From NCBI RefSeq assembly GCF_001940785.1, contig NZ_MSLS01000002.1:290797-354796 (forward strand): a stretch of DNA of 64,000 bases, given 5' to 3'. Shown in pieces: positions 54,595 to 63,832 of this stretch. The position numbers and the translations under genes are program-made. The notes beneath the pieces are model-generated. The model was not told the DNA's origin. It saw only the letters and a program-made list of their open reading frames with translations, and made no database searches. The stretch is from Bacillus sp. MRMR6 (GTDB lineage: Bacteria; Bacillota; Bacilli; Bacillales; Cytobacillaceae). Numbering within the stretch: the stretch's first letter is position 1; the number at the start of each line of letters is the position of its first letter.

Positions 54595-55977
54595 ATGCAA
54601 TCAATCAGCAGAAAATTAAGTATTTTATTTGTTATGTGTGCCATTGCTGCAATCCTACTCGTAACAGTGTTTGTAAATATAACAGTGACAAATAAATTTA
54701 ATGACTATATGGAGGATAATCAGGAGAAAAGGTATGAGAGAATTGTCTCTTATTTTGAGGAAGCCTACAAAAAAAGAGGCAAATGGACGGAAGAGGCTGG
54801 TATTGAGTTAATGCACGAAGCAATTATGGGCAATTATTGCTTAACACTTTTAGACTCTAACAAAGAACCCGTATGGGGAATGGATCCAGGTGATTTACAA
54901 ACTCAAATTCATGTGGGTGATATGCAAATGCCCATACAAGACCATGGAGTCTATACTACTAAGACCTTTGAAATTAGCATGGAAGGTAACATCGTAGGTT
55001 ACGTTGATATCGGACAGTATTCATCAGTGCTGTTATCTAAAGAAGATGTTAATTTTAAAAAATCAATCAATAAAAGTATTATTGCTAGTGGTGTGCTTAC
55101 TTTAATCATTATCAGTCTTCTAAGTCTCTATTATTCTAAGCAGTTTTCAGCTCCAATCAGAGATGTAGCAAAGATGTCTGTTAACTTATCAAAAGGCAAG
55201 TTTGATTCCAAGTCTAGCCTAATTAGTAACATAGAAGAGTTAGAAGATTTACGAAAAAGTGTAAATATCTTGGCTGAAAAACTAAAGTTTCAGGATACAT
55301 TGAGAAAACGATTAGTTTCAGATATTACACATGAAATCCGCACACCGCTCAATGTTCTCCAAAACAATCTTGAGGCAATGATTGATGGTGTTTTTCCGGT
55401 AACAAATAAAGGCTTAGTTCAACTAAATGAGGAAGTCATTCGGTTTGGTAAATTAATAAACGACTTAAATGTCCTGAAAGAATTTGAATCAGAAAGTATC
55501 AAGCTAAACTATGAACCAATTATACTGGACCAATTAATTACGGATGTATGTATGGATTTTTATCAATCGGCTGAAAACAAAGGAATTAAGATTGAATACC
55601 AATTCCATCCAAATAAAGATTACTCAATTACAGGTGATAAAGACAAGATTAAACAAGTATTTATCAACCTTATCTCCAATGCGATTAAGTTTTCCAAAGG
55701 TGAAAGTAATGTGCAGATTCACCTCTATGAAAATCGAAAAAACATAATTGTTGTAGTGAAGGACCATGGGATGGGAATCAAAGAGGAAGATCTGCCGTTT
55801 ATTTTTGAGCGTCTTTATCGAGGAGACAAAAGCAGACATCAAATAGAAGGAACTGGAATCGGCTTAACCATTGTCCAAAATATCCTAGAACTACACTATG
55901 CAAAAATTGAGATCGACAGTAAAGAAGGAAACGGCACAGAGGTTAAAATCTATTTTAATAAACAAATGGATTCCTAA
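54595..55977 (+). CDS. Sensor histidine kinase
   Basis: A 460-aa membrane kinase: helix 1 at about residues 9-30 (LFVMCAIAAILLVTVFVN), an extracellular sensor of about 130 residues with Cys in IMGNYCLTLL and Met-rich stretches (GDMQMPIQDHG), helix 2 (ASGVLTLIIISLLSLYY), a HAMP-like part, HisKA with His246 in SDITHEIRTPL, and an ATP-binding domain (NLISNAIKFSKG, GMGIKEEDLPFIFERLYRGD, GTGIGLTIV). The His/Met residues in the sensor would fit Cu(I) binding. Translation is coupled to the regulator. Confidence 0.9.
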   Translation: MQSISRKLSILFVMCAIAAILLVTVFVNITVTNKFNDYMEDNQEKRYERIVSYFEEAYKKRGKWTEEAGIELMHEAIMGNYCLTLLDSNKEPVWGMDPGDLQTQIHVGDMQMPIQDHGVYTTKTFEISMEGNIVGYVDIGQYSSVLLSKEDVNFKKSINKSIIASGVLTLIIISLLSLYYSKQFSAPIRDVAKMSVNLSKGKFDSKSSLISNIEELEDLRKSVNILAEKLKFQDTLRKRLVSDITHEIRTPLNVLQNNLEAMIDGVFPVTNKGLVQLNEEVIRFGKLINDLNVLKEFESESIKLNYEPIILDQLITDVCMDFYQSAENKGIKIEYQFHPNKDYSITGDKDKIKQVFINLISNAIKFSKGESNVQIHLYENRKNIIVVVKDHGMGIKEEDLPFIFERLYRGDKSRHQIEGTGIGLTIVQNILELHYAKIEIDSKEGNGTEVKIYFNKQMDS

Positions 55978-56076
55978 ACTGTGGCTAAAAAATGACATAG
56001 TCTATTTCTTCATATTGTCTACATAACAATTCTTTATTCTAAAGATGTAAACAATAGGTATAGGGAGTGTAGAAAA

Positions 56077-56790
56077 ATGAAGAAGAAAATAGCCGCTTTA
56101 CTAGTTTCAACCGCAATTTTAACAGTATTTACAGGCTGCAGCAGGCCCATAACAGGAGACGAACAAGCAGACAAAGCCCTAAATGCATTTAATGAGATCG
56201 TCAAAGCATATCCAGATAAAAAAGGGTATCATGAAGAACTGAAGCATTGGGGCTTTGAATTGCCAACGGGTGAAAAGTTTGAATGGAGTAAAGATATGTC
56301 GGCGAATAAAGCGGACTTTGCAATGGTAATGCTGGCCGATCCGTTAGTAGAGGCAGGGCTGGATATTAACAAGCTTGATCGTAATGAATGGTTATATGAG
56401 CCTGCAGGTAAAGATGATAAAGGCAATGAATTACCTAATAGATTAATCAAGCCGTTCAATGTCAGCGATAAAAAACAATCTTCAAATGGCTCCGAGGATT
56501 CGATGAGAAGGCTTTTAAAAGAAGCTACTGACAGTGTCAAATATCATGAAAATGAACAGCATTATGCCCTCATACTAGGAGAGGGAAATCAAGTTCAATG
56601 GACAGAAAAGCTGGGCTTAAATGATGCCGATATGATATTTGCCCTGAAGGCCGCCCCGCTTATTGACGCGGGTTTAGATATTAACAAGCTTCAGGACAGT
56701 GGCTGGGTATTTAAAGAAGCAAGTGATGACGATATGGGGATGGGACCAACCCCTGACCAGATTATTAGAATCTATGATATTAAAAACTAA
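56077..56790 (+). CDS. Lipoprotein with two copies of an unknown domain
   Basis: A 237-aa exported lipoprotein: signal MKKKIAALLVSTAILTVF, lipobox FTGC (Cys21). The mature part is two related halves, about residues 30-135 and 140-237. Both share a W/F-G-x-x-L strand, a short Gly turn before an aromatic-W segment (EKFEWSKDM / NQVQWTEKL), an A/DxA-D-F/I stretch, PLVEAGLDINKL / PLIDAGLDINKL and a W-x-Y/F-E end. This points to an internal duplication. I do not recognise the domain. AGGGAGTG precedes the ATG. It stands 100 bp after the kinase and before copA, so a copper or signal role at the cell surface is possible. Confidence 0.75.
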   Translation: MKKKIAALLVSTAILTVFTGCSRPITGDEQADKALNAFNEIVKAYPDKKGYHEELKHWGFELPTGEKFEWSKDMSANKADFAMVMLADPLVEAGLDINKLDRNEWLYEPAGKDDKGNELPNRLIKPFNVSDKKQSSNGSEDSMRRLLKEATDSVKYHENEQHYALILGEGNQVQWTEKLGLNDADMIFALKAAPLIDAGLDINKLQDSGWVFKEASDDDMGMGPTPDQIIRIYDIKN

Positions 56791-56806
56791 TTACTAAAAA
56801 CATAGC

Positions 56807-56826
56807 CACCTCTTTATAAGGGGTGG
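56807..56826 (+). terminator. Weak hairpin between lipoprotein gene and copA
   Basis: CCACCTC (56807-56813) pairs with GGGGTGG (56820-56826), followed by TTTAAC. A partial terminator would leave readthrough into copA. Confidence 0.45.
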
Positions 56827-56858
56827 TTTAACAACCATAGATAAAAGAGGTGAGAGGA

Positions 56859-59315
56859 ATGGAACAGAGTTTGAAAATAGGCGGAATGACCTGTGCTGCC
56901 TGTGCCAAAAGAGTTGAAAAAGTTACTAGTAAGCTAGCCGGTGTACAAGAATCTAGTGTGAATTATGCAACCGAAAAACTGACCATTCAATTCGATGAAT
57001 CAATTGTAACGATCCCATCCATCCAGGCAGCAATTGAAAAAGCTGGTTATGAGGCGATGGTTGAGTCTAGAAAAAGACAGTTGAAAATTGAAGGTATGAC
57101 CTGTGTTGCCTGTGCAAAACGAATCGAGAAGGTAACAGGCAAGTTGGATGGTGTGTTAGAAGCTAATGTGAACTACGCAACTGAAAAATTATCAATCAGT
57201 TTTGAACCTTCTAAAGTGAGACTATCAGATATCAAGAATGCAGTAGAAAAGGCGGGATACAAAGCCATTGAAGAAGAAACCACTATTGATAGTGATAAGG
57301 AGAGAAAGGAGAAGGAAATCAAGCTCCTTTGGAAACAGTTTATTACCTCTTTAATTTTCACGGCACCACTTCTTGTGATCACTATGGGGCATATGTTTGG
57401 CGCTCCAATCGGGTTTACACTTCCAGAGTTTATCGATCCAATGGTGAATCCTTTAACATTCGCAATTGTACAGCTTATATTAGTTCTGCCGGTTCTAATA
57501 GCCGGAAACAAATTCTTTACAATCGGCTTCAGTTCCTTATTTAAAGGCAGTCCTAATATGGATTCGTTAATTGCTATTGGAACATCAGCAGCATTCCTAT
57601 ATGGGATATTTGCGATCTTTCAGATTTATGGCGGAAATATTGATTATGCTTACGATCTTTATTTTGAAGCAGCCGGGGTTATTATTACATTGATCCTATT
57701 AGGAAAATATTTAGAAGCGGTTACGAAGGGGAAAACCTCTGAAGCCATCAAAACACTAATGGGACTAGCACCTAAAACGGCAGTCATTATTCGAAACGGT
57801 CAAGAAGTTGAGATACCAATTGACGAAGTTGAAGTAGGAGACGTCATTGTTGTTAAGCCAGGTGAAAAAATGCCTGTTGATGGTGAAGTCATTCTAGGTG
57901 TGACATCGGTAGATGAATCGATGCTTACAGGTGAGAGCATGCCGGTTGAAAAGAATATCGGGGATAAAATAATTGGTGCAAGTATTAATAAAAATGGTGC
58001 AATTCAATACAAAGCAACTAAAGTAGGTAACGATACTGCCCTTGCTCAAATTATTAAACTAGTAGAGGATGCCCAAGGCTCAAAGGCTCCTATTGCGAAA
58101 ATGGCTGATATCATTTCTGGTTATTTTGTACCGGTGGTTATTGCTATTTCAATTGTATCTTCCTTGGCATGGTATTTCTTAGCAGGTGAAACAGGTGTTT
58201 TCTCTCTAACTATCTTTATCTCTGTCCTTGTCATTGCCTGTCCCTGTGCCTTGGGGCTTGCGACTCCAACGGCAATTATGGTTGGAACGGGTAAGGGTGC
58301 GGAACATGGAGTATTGATTAAGAGTGGTGTTGCGTTAGAAACAGCTCATAAAATTAAAACAGTTGTATTTGATAAAACAGGTACGATTACAGAGGGAAAA
58401 CCAAAGGTAACAGATATTATTACTTTAAATAGTATATCTAAAGAGTACCTGCTGCAATTAGCAGCTTCAGCTGAAAAAGGTTCAGAACATCCTCTTGGAG
58501 AAGCGATTGTCAAGGGTGCAGAAGATAAGGGTCTTATTTTTAAGAAATTAGACTACTTTAATGCAATTCCTGGTCACGGTATAGAAGTTAAGATAGATGA
58601 GCTCAATCTACTGCTAGGAAATAGAAAGTTGATGGTTGAAAGAAACATCTCGCTAGGTGATCTAGAAGAAACCTCTAACCAGCTGGCTGGTGAAGGGAAA
58701 ACCCCTATGTATGTTGCGATAGACAATCAGATAGCTGGTATTATCGCTGTCGCAGATACAGTGAAGGATAATAGTAAAAAAGCAATACAGCAGCTTCATA
58801 AAATGGGAATTGAAGTTGCAATGATCACTGGTGATAATAAACGCACCGCAGAGGCAATCGCTAAGCAGGTCGGAATCGATCGGGTTTTAGCAGAGGTCCT
58901 TCCAGAAGATAAAGCAAATGAGGTAAAAAAGATTCAAGCAGAGGGCAGGAAAGTAGCAATGGTCGGTGATGGTATTAATGATGCACCGGCATTAGCACAA
59001 GCAGATATTGGTATAGCAATTGGTTCTGGAACAGATGTGGCGATGGAATCAGCTGACATTGTCCTAATGCGAAGTGATTTAATGGATGTACCTACAGCCA
59101 TCCAGTTGAGCAAAAAGACTATTTCTAACATCAAGCAAAACCTATTTTGGGCATTCGGTTATAACACTCTTGGCATCCCAGTAGCAATGGGGATTCTCTA
59201 CCTATTTGGAGGACCACTATTAAATCCAATCATTGCAGCCGCCGCCATGAGCTTCAGCTCAGTTTCCGTTCTACTAAATGCGCTGCGTCTAAAAGGTTTT
59301 AAACCAGTAAGATAA
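56859..59315 (+). CDS. copA: Copper-exporting P1B-type ATPase CopA
   Basis: An 818-aa Cu(I) pump. Two N-terminal HMA domains each with GMTCxACAKR (residues about 10-20 and 80-90), eight membrane helices, the C461-P-C463 ion site, phosphorylation site D505-[13 protein letters not shown] (nucleotide domain HP), and [10 protein letters not shown]. The last helices show [11 protein letters not shown] and [15 protein letters not shown], the Cu(I) signatures. ATG 56859 follows AAGAGGTGAGAGGA. It takes Cu(I) from CopZ and expels it; the usual copZ-copA adjacency is broken here by the two-component and lipoprotein genes. Confidence 0.95.
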   Translation: MEQSLKIGGMTCAACAKRVEKVTSKLAGVQESSVNYATEKLTIQFDESIVTIPSIQAAIEKAGYEAMVESRKRQLKIEGMTCVACAKRIEKVTGKLDGVLEANVNYATEKLSISFEPSKVRLSDIKNAVEKAGYKAIEEETTIDSDKERKEKEIKLLWKQFITSLIFTAPLLVITMGHMFGAPIGFTLPEFIDPMVNPLTFAIVQLILVLPVLIAGNKFFTIGFSSLFKGSPNMDSLIAIGTSAAFLYGIFAIFQIYGGNIDYAYDLYFEAAGVIITLILLGKYLEAVTKGKTSEAIKTLMGLAPKTAVIIRNGQEVEIPIDEVEVGDVIVVKPGEKMPVDGEVILGVTSVDESMLTGESMPVEKNIGDKIIGASINKNGAIQYKATKVGNDTALAQIIKLVEDAQGSKAPIAKMADIISGYFVPVVIAISIVSSLAWYFLAGETGVFSLTIFISVLVIACPCALGLATPTAIMVGTGKGAEHGVLIKSGVALETAHKIKTVVFDKTGTITEGKPKVTDIITLNSISKEYLLQLAASAEKGSEHPLGEAIVKGAEDKGLIFKKLDYFNAIPGHGIEVKIDELNLLLGNRKLMVERNISLGDLEETSNQLAGEGKTPMYVAIDNQIAGIIAVADTVKDNSKKAIQQLHKMGIEVAMITGDNKRTAEAIAKQVGIDRVLAEVLPEDKANEVKKIQAEGRKVAMVGDGINDAPALAQADIGIAIGSGTDVAMESADIVLMRSDLMDVPTAIQLSKKTISNIKQNLFWAFGYNTLGIPVAMGILYLFGGPLLNPIIAAAAMSFSSVSVLLNALRLKGFKPVR

Positions 59316-59320
59316 AACAA

Positions 59321-59362
59321 AAAGAGTTTAGGTAGCAGATACATTGCACCTAAACTTTTTTC
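59321..59362 (+). terminator. Terminator after copA
   Basis: GTTTAGGT (59326-59333) pairs with ACCTAAAC (59348-59355), followed by TTTTTTC. Confidence 0.75.
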
Positions 59363-59369
59363 TTGATGT

Positions 59370-59401
59370 GAAAAAAAACGGGATGGCAGCCCATCCCGTT
59401 T
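59370..59401 (-). terminator. Terminator after the HMA-SafE-cupredoxin gene
   Basis: Stem AACGGGATGG/CCATCCCGTT (59377-59386 with 59391-59400), loop CAGC; on the minus strand followed by TTTTTTTCAC. Confidence 0.85.
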
Positions 59402-59407
59402 TAGAAA

Positions 59408-61204
59408 TTATTTAAGGTACTTACCTCTAACAGCCTCTAAGTCAACCGAATTAAGGTCATCGACTACTTCAATTAGACCAATTAATTCTTCTTCATTCAG
59501 ATAAATCGCATACGGAGCAGCTTTGTCGATCGTAAATTCAACTTCAACGATTCCATTTGTTCCGTTAAAACTAGTAACAATTTGTCTTGTATTTGAATTC
59601 ATGATGAGGAAGTATCCATCAGCAGAATCAAAGGCAGATAAATCAAAGGTTACCTTTGTTTTCATTCCCAGGTTTGCCACCATTACAAGTGGATCTAATT
59701 CGTAACCAATACCTTTTATCCCTATTGTTTGCATATCATCTACTAGCTGAGCTTTTTTAATTAAACGTTCAGTAGCTACTTTACTCATATCATCACCATA
59801 AATACTTGGCTGTGATTGAACTGATGAATTTTCCTCAGCGGCAACGGCCGTATCTACTCCTGATCCATCACTGCTCGTAACTGAAATAGAATTGAGATCA
59901 TCAACAACCTTAATAACTCCTCGTTTCATTCCCATCCAACAGCTGAAGTTTACATCACTTTCTCCGGGTGTGAATTCAATTAAATTATCTCCGCTTTGGA
60001 GCTTCTTCTCAATATTCATATCAGGGACAACGATGGCATTATTACAGCCCGTAATCTCCTCACCATCAATTACCCATTTAACAGGAATGCCCTTTTGTAC
60101 ATAGAGTGTATTTGGTGTATATCCTCTTAAGGTGGCAGACATATTTAAAACCTGTATTCCATCTTGGATCGTAGCTTTTATAACATTATTAGCAGATCCA
60201 GTAGAGGAAGCCGGTTCGCCAAAAGCTCCAACTCGATCCATAAGAGCGAGGGGACTCATATTCATCCCTGCGAGAGCAAGACCTCTATTACTCATGATCA
60301 GGCCAAGCATAATAATCAATACACCGCTAAATTTTAGGATCTGCTTTGTATATCCTTTACTTAATAAACCTGATAGTGCTCCAAAGGTAAGCATTAATGG
60401 TACCGTACCAATGGAAAACATAAACATTGATAAAGCACCGGCAGCCACACTGCCCGTTCCTAGTGCGAAGATTTGCATGGTTTGAAGGGGTCCGCAAGGC
60501 ATAAATCCATTAAGAAGTCCAACAACAAACGGAGCTCTTTTGTTCATCACATTACAAGCGGCTTTTGGCAACGGAATTTGAATCTTCCGGAAGAACTTAA
60601 AACCTGCCATATTAAAGCCCATCATAATCATAAAAATACCAGCAAATAATTGCAAACCAGCTTTAGCCGTTAGTGAAAGAGCAAAAACGGAACCGACTGC
60701 TCCGATTACTCCTCCAAGAATTGTATAGGCTGCCACTCTTCCAAGGTTATAAAGGATAGCTGGACGCAGGGCCTCTAGTTTATTCTTACTCTCCTTTCTA
60801 ATACTTTGTGAAAGCATGATCCCACCACACATACCAACACAATGCACAGAGGTTATAAGACCAACCACAAATAAGACTGCATAGGAAGCATTATTTAGGA
60901 TTTCTTCCATATTATAACTGCCAGTATTCATGCCTAAAAGTACAACAGCGGCTACAACAATCATAATGCCCATTAATTTGTAGCTCTTTGGATTCTCTGT
61001 TCCATATCCTACACTCTGAATGGCAGCTTTGATTTCTTTCAGACTACATAGTTCATCATCAAATTCAATATCGGCAAATTGACCACTAAAACTTGCCTTT
61101 ACATCGAGGATGCCATTTACTTTTTTTACCGTCCTTTCTACTCGCCTTTCACAAGATGTACAGGTCATATCATACACCTTAATGGTTTCTCTTCTTATAC
61201 CCAT
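59408..61204 (-). CDS. HMA - SafE/DsbD-like membrane - cupredoxin fusion protein
   Basis: A 598-aa protein with three parts. Residues 1-70: HMA domain with metal motif MTCTSCERR. About 78-310: six-helix SafE/DsbD_2 domain with VHCVGMCGG and GLLNGFMPCGPLQ, cysteine pairs typical of electron or copper transfer relatives. About 330-445: cupredoxin-like domain with ITGCNNAIVVPD and SCWMGMKRG (Cys-His/Met-type site; the Cys and Met residues are plain, His is lacking). A linker rich in Ser and a last domain (485-598) end in EVVDDLNSVDLEAVRG, echoing KVVDDLNSISV after the cupredoxin. It likely handles copper at or across the membrane. Convergent with copA; ATG 61204 with AGGCAGGGAA. Confidence 0.85.
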   Translation of the reverse strand: MGIRRETIKVYDMTCTSCERRVERTVKKVNGILDVKASFSGQFADIEFDDELCSLKEIKAAIQSVGYGTENPKSYKLMGIMIVVAAVVLLGMNTGSYNMEEILNNASYAVLFVVGLITSVHCVGMCGGIMLSQSIRKESKNKLEALRPAILYNLGRVAAYTILGGVIGAVGSVFALSLTAKAGLQLFAGIFMIMMGFNMAGFKFFRKIQIPLPKAACNVMNKRAPFVVGLLNGFMPCGPLQTMQIFALGTGSVAAGALSMFMFSIGTVPLMLTFGALSGLLSKGYTKQILKFSGVLIIMLGLIMSNRGLALAGMNMSPLALMDRVGAFGEPASSTGSANNVIKATIQDGIQVLNMSATLRGYTPNTLYVQKGIPVKWVIDGEEITGCNNAIVVPDMNIEKKLQSGDNLIEFTPGESDVNFSCWMGMKRGVIKVVDDLNSISVTSSDGSGVDTAVAAEENSSVQSQPSIYGDDMSKVATERLIKKAQLVDDMQTIGIKGIGYELDPLVMVANLGMKTKVTFDLSAFDSADGYFLIMNSNTRQIVTSFNGTNGIVEVEFTIDKAAPYAIYLNEEELIGLIEVVDDLNSVDLEAVRGKYLK

Positions 61205-61398
61205 AAAGTTCCCTGCCTTTACATGTTTATTACAATCAAATGATAGATAAAGTATAGAGAATTAATGTGTTGATGATATGAAGAAACGTTACATATAGGT
61301 GAACAATATGTAGACAAAATAGGGACAAATCGTGAAATAGAGTTCCAAATAAAGCAATATGGAAAAAACTTTATCTATTTAAGGTAAGTATTTGGAAC

Positions 61399-61405
61399 CA
61401 TACTA
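61399..61405 (+). promoter_or_regulatory. Possible sigma-G -10 element of splB
   Basis: CATACTA matches the forespore sigma-G -10 consensus (CATWHTA) and sits 27 bp before splB. The -35 region near 61376-61380 (TATTT) does not fit well. SplB is forespore-expressed in B. subtilis. The remaining 61205-61398 shows only A/T-rich DNA. Confidence 0.4.
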
Positions 61406-61432
61406 CAAAAAAAATGTGAAAGTTGTGATGAT

Positions 61433-62458
61433 ATGGAGCCTTTTATGCCCCAGCTCGTTTACTTTGAACCGAAATCATTGGATTATCCATTAGGGAGGGA
61501 ACTGAAAGAGAAATTTGAAAAGCTGGGTCTAGAAATTCGAGAAACGACTTCCCATAATCAAATCAGAGACCTGCCTGGTGATAATGAACTCCAGAAATAT
61601 CGAAATGCAAAATCTACTTTAGTTGTAGGCATAAGAAAAACACTGAAATTTGATACATCTAAACCATCTGCTGAATATGCCATTCCGTTAGCCACTGGGT
61701 GTATGGGACATTGTCATTACTGTTATTTACAAACAACACTTGGCAGTAAGCCTTATATTCGAACCTATGTGAACTTAGAAGATATCTTTGAGCAGGCTCA
61801 GAAATATATGGATGAGCGAAAGCCAGAGCTCACACGATTTGAGGCAGCCTGTACCTCTGATATTGTAGGAATTGACCATCTTACCCATTCTTTAAAAAAG
61901 ACCATTGAATTCATAGGTGAGTCAGATTTTGGCGAACTTCGATTTGTAACAAAATTTCATCATGTTGACCATCTCCTAGATGCTAAGCACAATGGAAAAA
62001 CACGATTCCGCTTTAGCGTTAATTCGCGTTATGTCATCAAAAATTTTGAGCCAGGGACGTCTTCTTTTGAGGACCGGTTACATGCAGCCAGGAAAGTGGC
62101 TAAAGCTAATTATCCACTGGGCTTTATTGTTGCTCCCATATATATGCATGATGAGTGGCAAGAGGGGTATCGAGAGCTATTTGAGCGATTAAGTGATGAA
62201 TTAGCCGGAGTTCATATCCCAAATTTAACCTTTGAATTAATCCAGCATCGTTTTACAAAGCCAGCAAAGAATGTTATCGCAAAAAGATATCCGAAAACAA
62301 AGCTTGAAATGGATGAAGAAAAGCGCAAATATAAATGGGGTCGCTATGGAATTGGGAAGTATGTGTATCCTGATGAAGCGGCTAAAGATTTGGAGAGTAC
62401 CATTCGTCAATATATAAATGAGTATTTTCCAAATGCAATTGTCCAATATTTCACGTAA
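61433..62458 (+). CDS. splB: Spore photoproduct lyase
   Basis: A 341-aa radical SAM enzyme that directly reverses the thymine dimer-like spore photoproduct during germination. The cluster motif C90-X3-C94-X2-C97 lies in ATGCMGHCHYCYLQT, and the H-atom donor is Cys140 in FEAACTSDIVG; the numbers equal those of characterised Geobacillus enzymes. Start ATG 61433 gives this numbering; ATG 61445 is an alternative with GGAG closer. The usual partner splA is absent immediately upstream. Confirms an endospore former. Confidence 0.95.
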   Translation: MEPFMPQLVYFEPKSLDYPLGRELKEKFEKLGLEIRETTSHNQIRDLPGDNELQKYRNAKSTLVVGIRKTLKFDTSKPSAEYAIPLATGCMGHCHYCYLQTTLGSKPYIRTYVNLEDIFEQAQKYMDERKPELTRFEAACTSDIVGIDHLTHSLKKTIEFIGESDFGELRFVTKFHHVDHLLDAKHNGKTRFRFSVNSRYVIKNFEPGTSSFEDRLHAARKVAKANYPLGFIVAPIYMHDEWQEGYRELFERLSDELAGVHIPNLTFELIQHRFTKPAKNVIAKRYPKTKLEMDEEKRKYKWGRYGIGKYVYPDEAAKDLESTIRQYINEYFPNAIVQYFT

Positions 62459-62539
62459 AAATTTTAACTTGTACATCGTACTATTTTTCACAATAGCCGC
62501 TTAAAGATATAACAATAAGTTAACCTTTAGGGGGCTTCC

Positions 62540-63424
62540 ATGAAAATAGATGGTGTTTTTTCTGGTGGGGGAATCAAAGGTTTGGCACTAATAGGTGCTT
62601 TTGAAGAATTGGAGAAAAGAGGATTTCGTTTTGTTAGGGTTGCAGGAACCAGTGCTGGGTCAATTATTGCAGCGTTAATTGCTGCAGGTTATACAAGTAA
62701 GGAAATCTATCAGCTATTTGAAGAATTAGACATGAACTTGTTAATGGACCCTCGTAAATCTGTTATACCCTTTCCATTTGCTAAATGGTTATTTGTTTTT
62801 TGGAGGCTGGGTTTGTATAAAGGGGTTGAATTGGAGAAATGGCTTGAGGAGAAATTAGCTGCTAAGGGACTGAAGACTTTTTCCCAACTGCCGCCACAAT
62901 CACTTAGAGTCATTGCATCAGATCTATCAAATGGCCGGTTGGTTGTACTTCCCGATGACTTAGTTAAGTATGGGATTTCCCCAGGCTCTTTCTCAATCGC
63001 TAAAGCCATTAGGATGAGTTGCAGCATCCCTTACTTCTTTGAACCAGTTAAATTAAAATCTGCTGATGGATTAAATGTATTAGTGGATGGCGCTGTCTTA
63101 AGTAATTTTCCAATGTGGCTTTTTGATAAAGAGAACATAAAGAAAGTTAGACCGGTAATTGGAATACAGCTGAGTCCACATGAATATGAACATGAGAGAC
63201 ACAAAATCAAAAATGGAATAAATTTATTTACAGCATTGTTTGAAACGATGATGGATGCACATGATTCGCGGTATATTTCAAGAAAACATGCTAAAAACAT
63301 CATATTTGTTCCAACTGAAGGTGTGGTAGCAACCGAGTTTAACTTAACAGATGAGAAAAAGCAGATGTTGCTGAATGTAGGGAAAGAGTCAGCTCAAAAG
63401 TTTTTCAAATCTTGGAGTTATTAG
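62540..63424 (+). CDS. yqhO: Patatin-like phospholipase YqhO
   Basis: A 294-aa patatin-fold acyl hydrolase: oxyanion loop SGGGIKGLALIG, nucleophile Ser in GTSAGS and Asp of the dyad in VDGAVLSNFP. No signal peptide, so cytosolic or membrane-peripheral, acting on lipids. TTTAGGGGG precedes the ATG. B. subtilis yqhO lies between mntR and yqhP; here it directly follows splB. Confidence 0.9.
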   Translation: MKIDGVFSGGGIKGLALIGAFEELEKRGFRFVRVAGTSAGSIIAALIAAGYTSKEIYQLFEELDMNLLMDPRKSVIPFPFAKWLFVFWRLGLYKGVELEKWLEEKLAAKGLKTFSQLPPQSLRVIASDLSNGRLVVLPDDLVKYGISPGSFSIAKAIRMSCSIPYFFEPVKLKSADGLNVLVDGAVLSNFPMWLFDKENIKKVRPVIGIQLSPHEYEHERHKIKNGINLFTALFETMMDAHDSRYISRKHAKNIIFVPTEGVVATEFNLTDEKKQMLLNVGKESAQKFFKSWSY

Positions 63425-63433
63425 GTAGAAAAA

Positions 63434-63468
63434 GAAAATCGAGCTCTATAATGATGCTCGATTTTTCT
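63434..63468. terminator. Bidirectional terminator between yqhO and yqhP
   Basis: AAAATCGAGC (63435-63444) pairs with GCTCGATTTT (63456-63465). It includes the last codons of yqhP; a T-tract follows on both strands. Confidence 0.8.
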
Positions 63469-63832
63469 TTTTGCCTTTTTTTCCGTCTATTACCGTTAAA
63501 TGGACTGGAGATTTCTTTTTTGTTTTTTTATTTTTCCTTAAGGATGATAACGAACCTAGTGAAGCACTTTTGGCGTGAGGTTCAGCACTTTTATTATGCA
63601 AGCGTTTTTTTGACTTTTTAGCGGCTTTAATAAATGCCTGCTGCTCTTTTTTCTGAGGATTTGCTTTTGTAATTTGCCGGTAAATAAAGTAAACCACCAA
63701 ACCAACTAGTGCAATGATTACTACATTTTTCAGGAAACCTAATGGATCTTTTGTAAAACTACCGATAATACCAATTAATCCTAAAATAATTAGACTGCCA
63801 ACCAAAAAAGGAACGGATATCCGATTTTTCAA
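63446..63832 (-). CDS. yqhP: SA1362/YqhP-family membrane protein
   Basis: A 128-aa protein with two hydrophobic helices (VPFLVGSLIILGLIGIIGSF and VVIIALVGLVVYFIYRQI) and a long, strongly basic tail (many Lys, KKSKKRLHNKSAEPH; RKNKKTKKKSPVHLT). TTG 63832 is chosen because GGGAGGTGG ends five bases before it; an upstream in-frame extension runs through that site. It corresponds to B. subtilis YqhP. Function unknown. Confidence 0.8.
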   Translation of the reverse strand: MKNRISVPFLVGSLIILGLIGIIGSFTKDPLGFLKNVVIIALVGLVVYFIYRQITKANPQKKEQQAFIKAAKKSKKRLHNKSAEPHAKSASLGSLSSLRKNKKTKKKSPVHLTVIDGKKGKKKNRASL

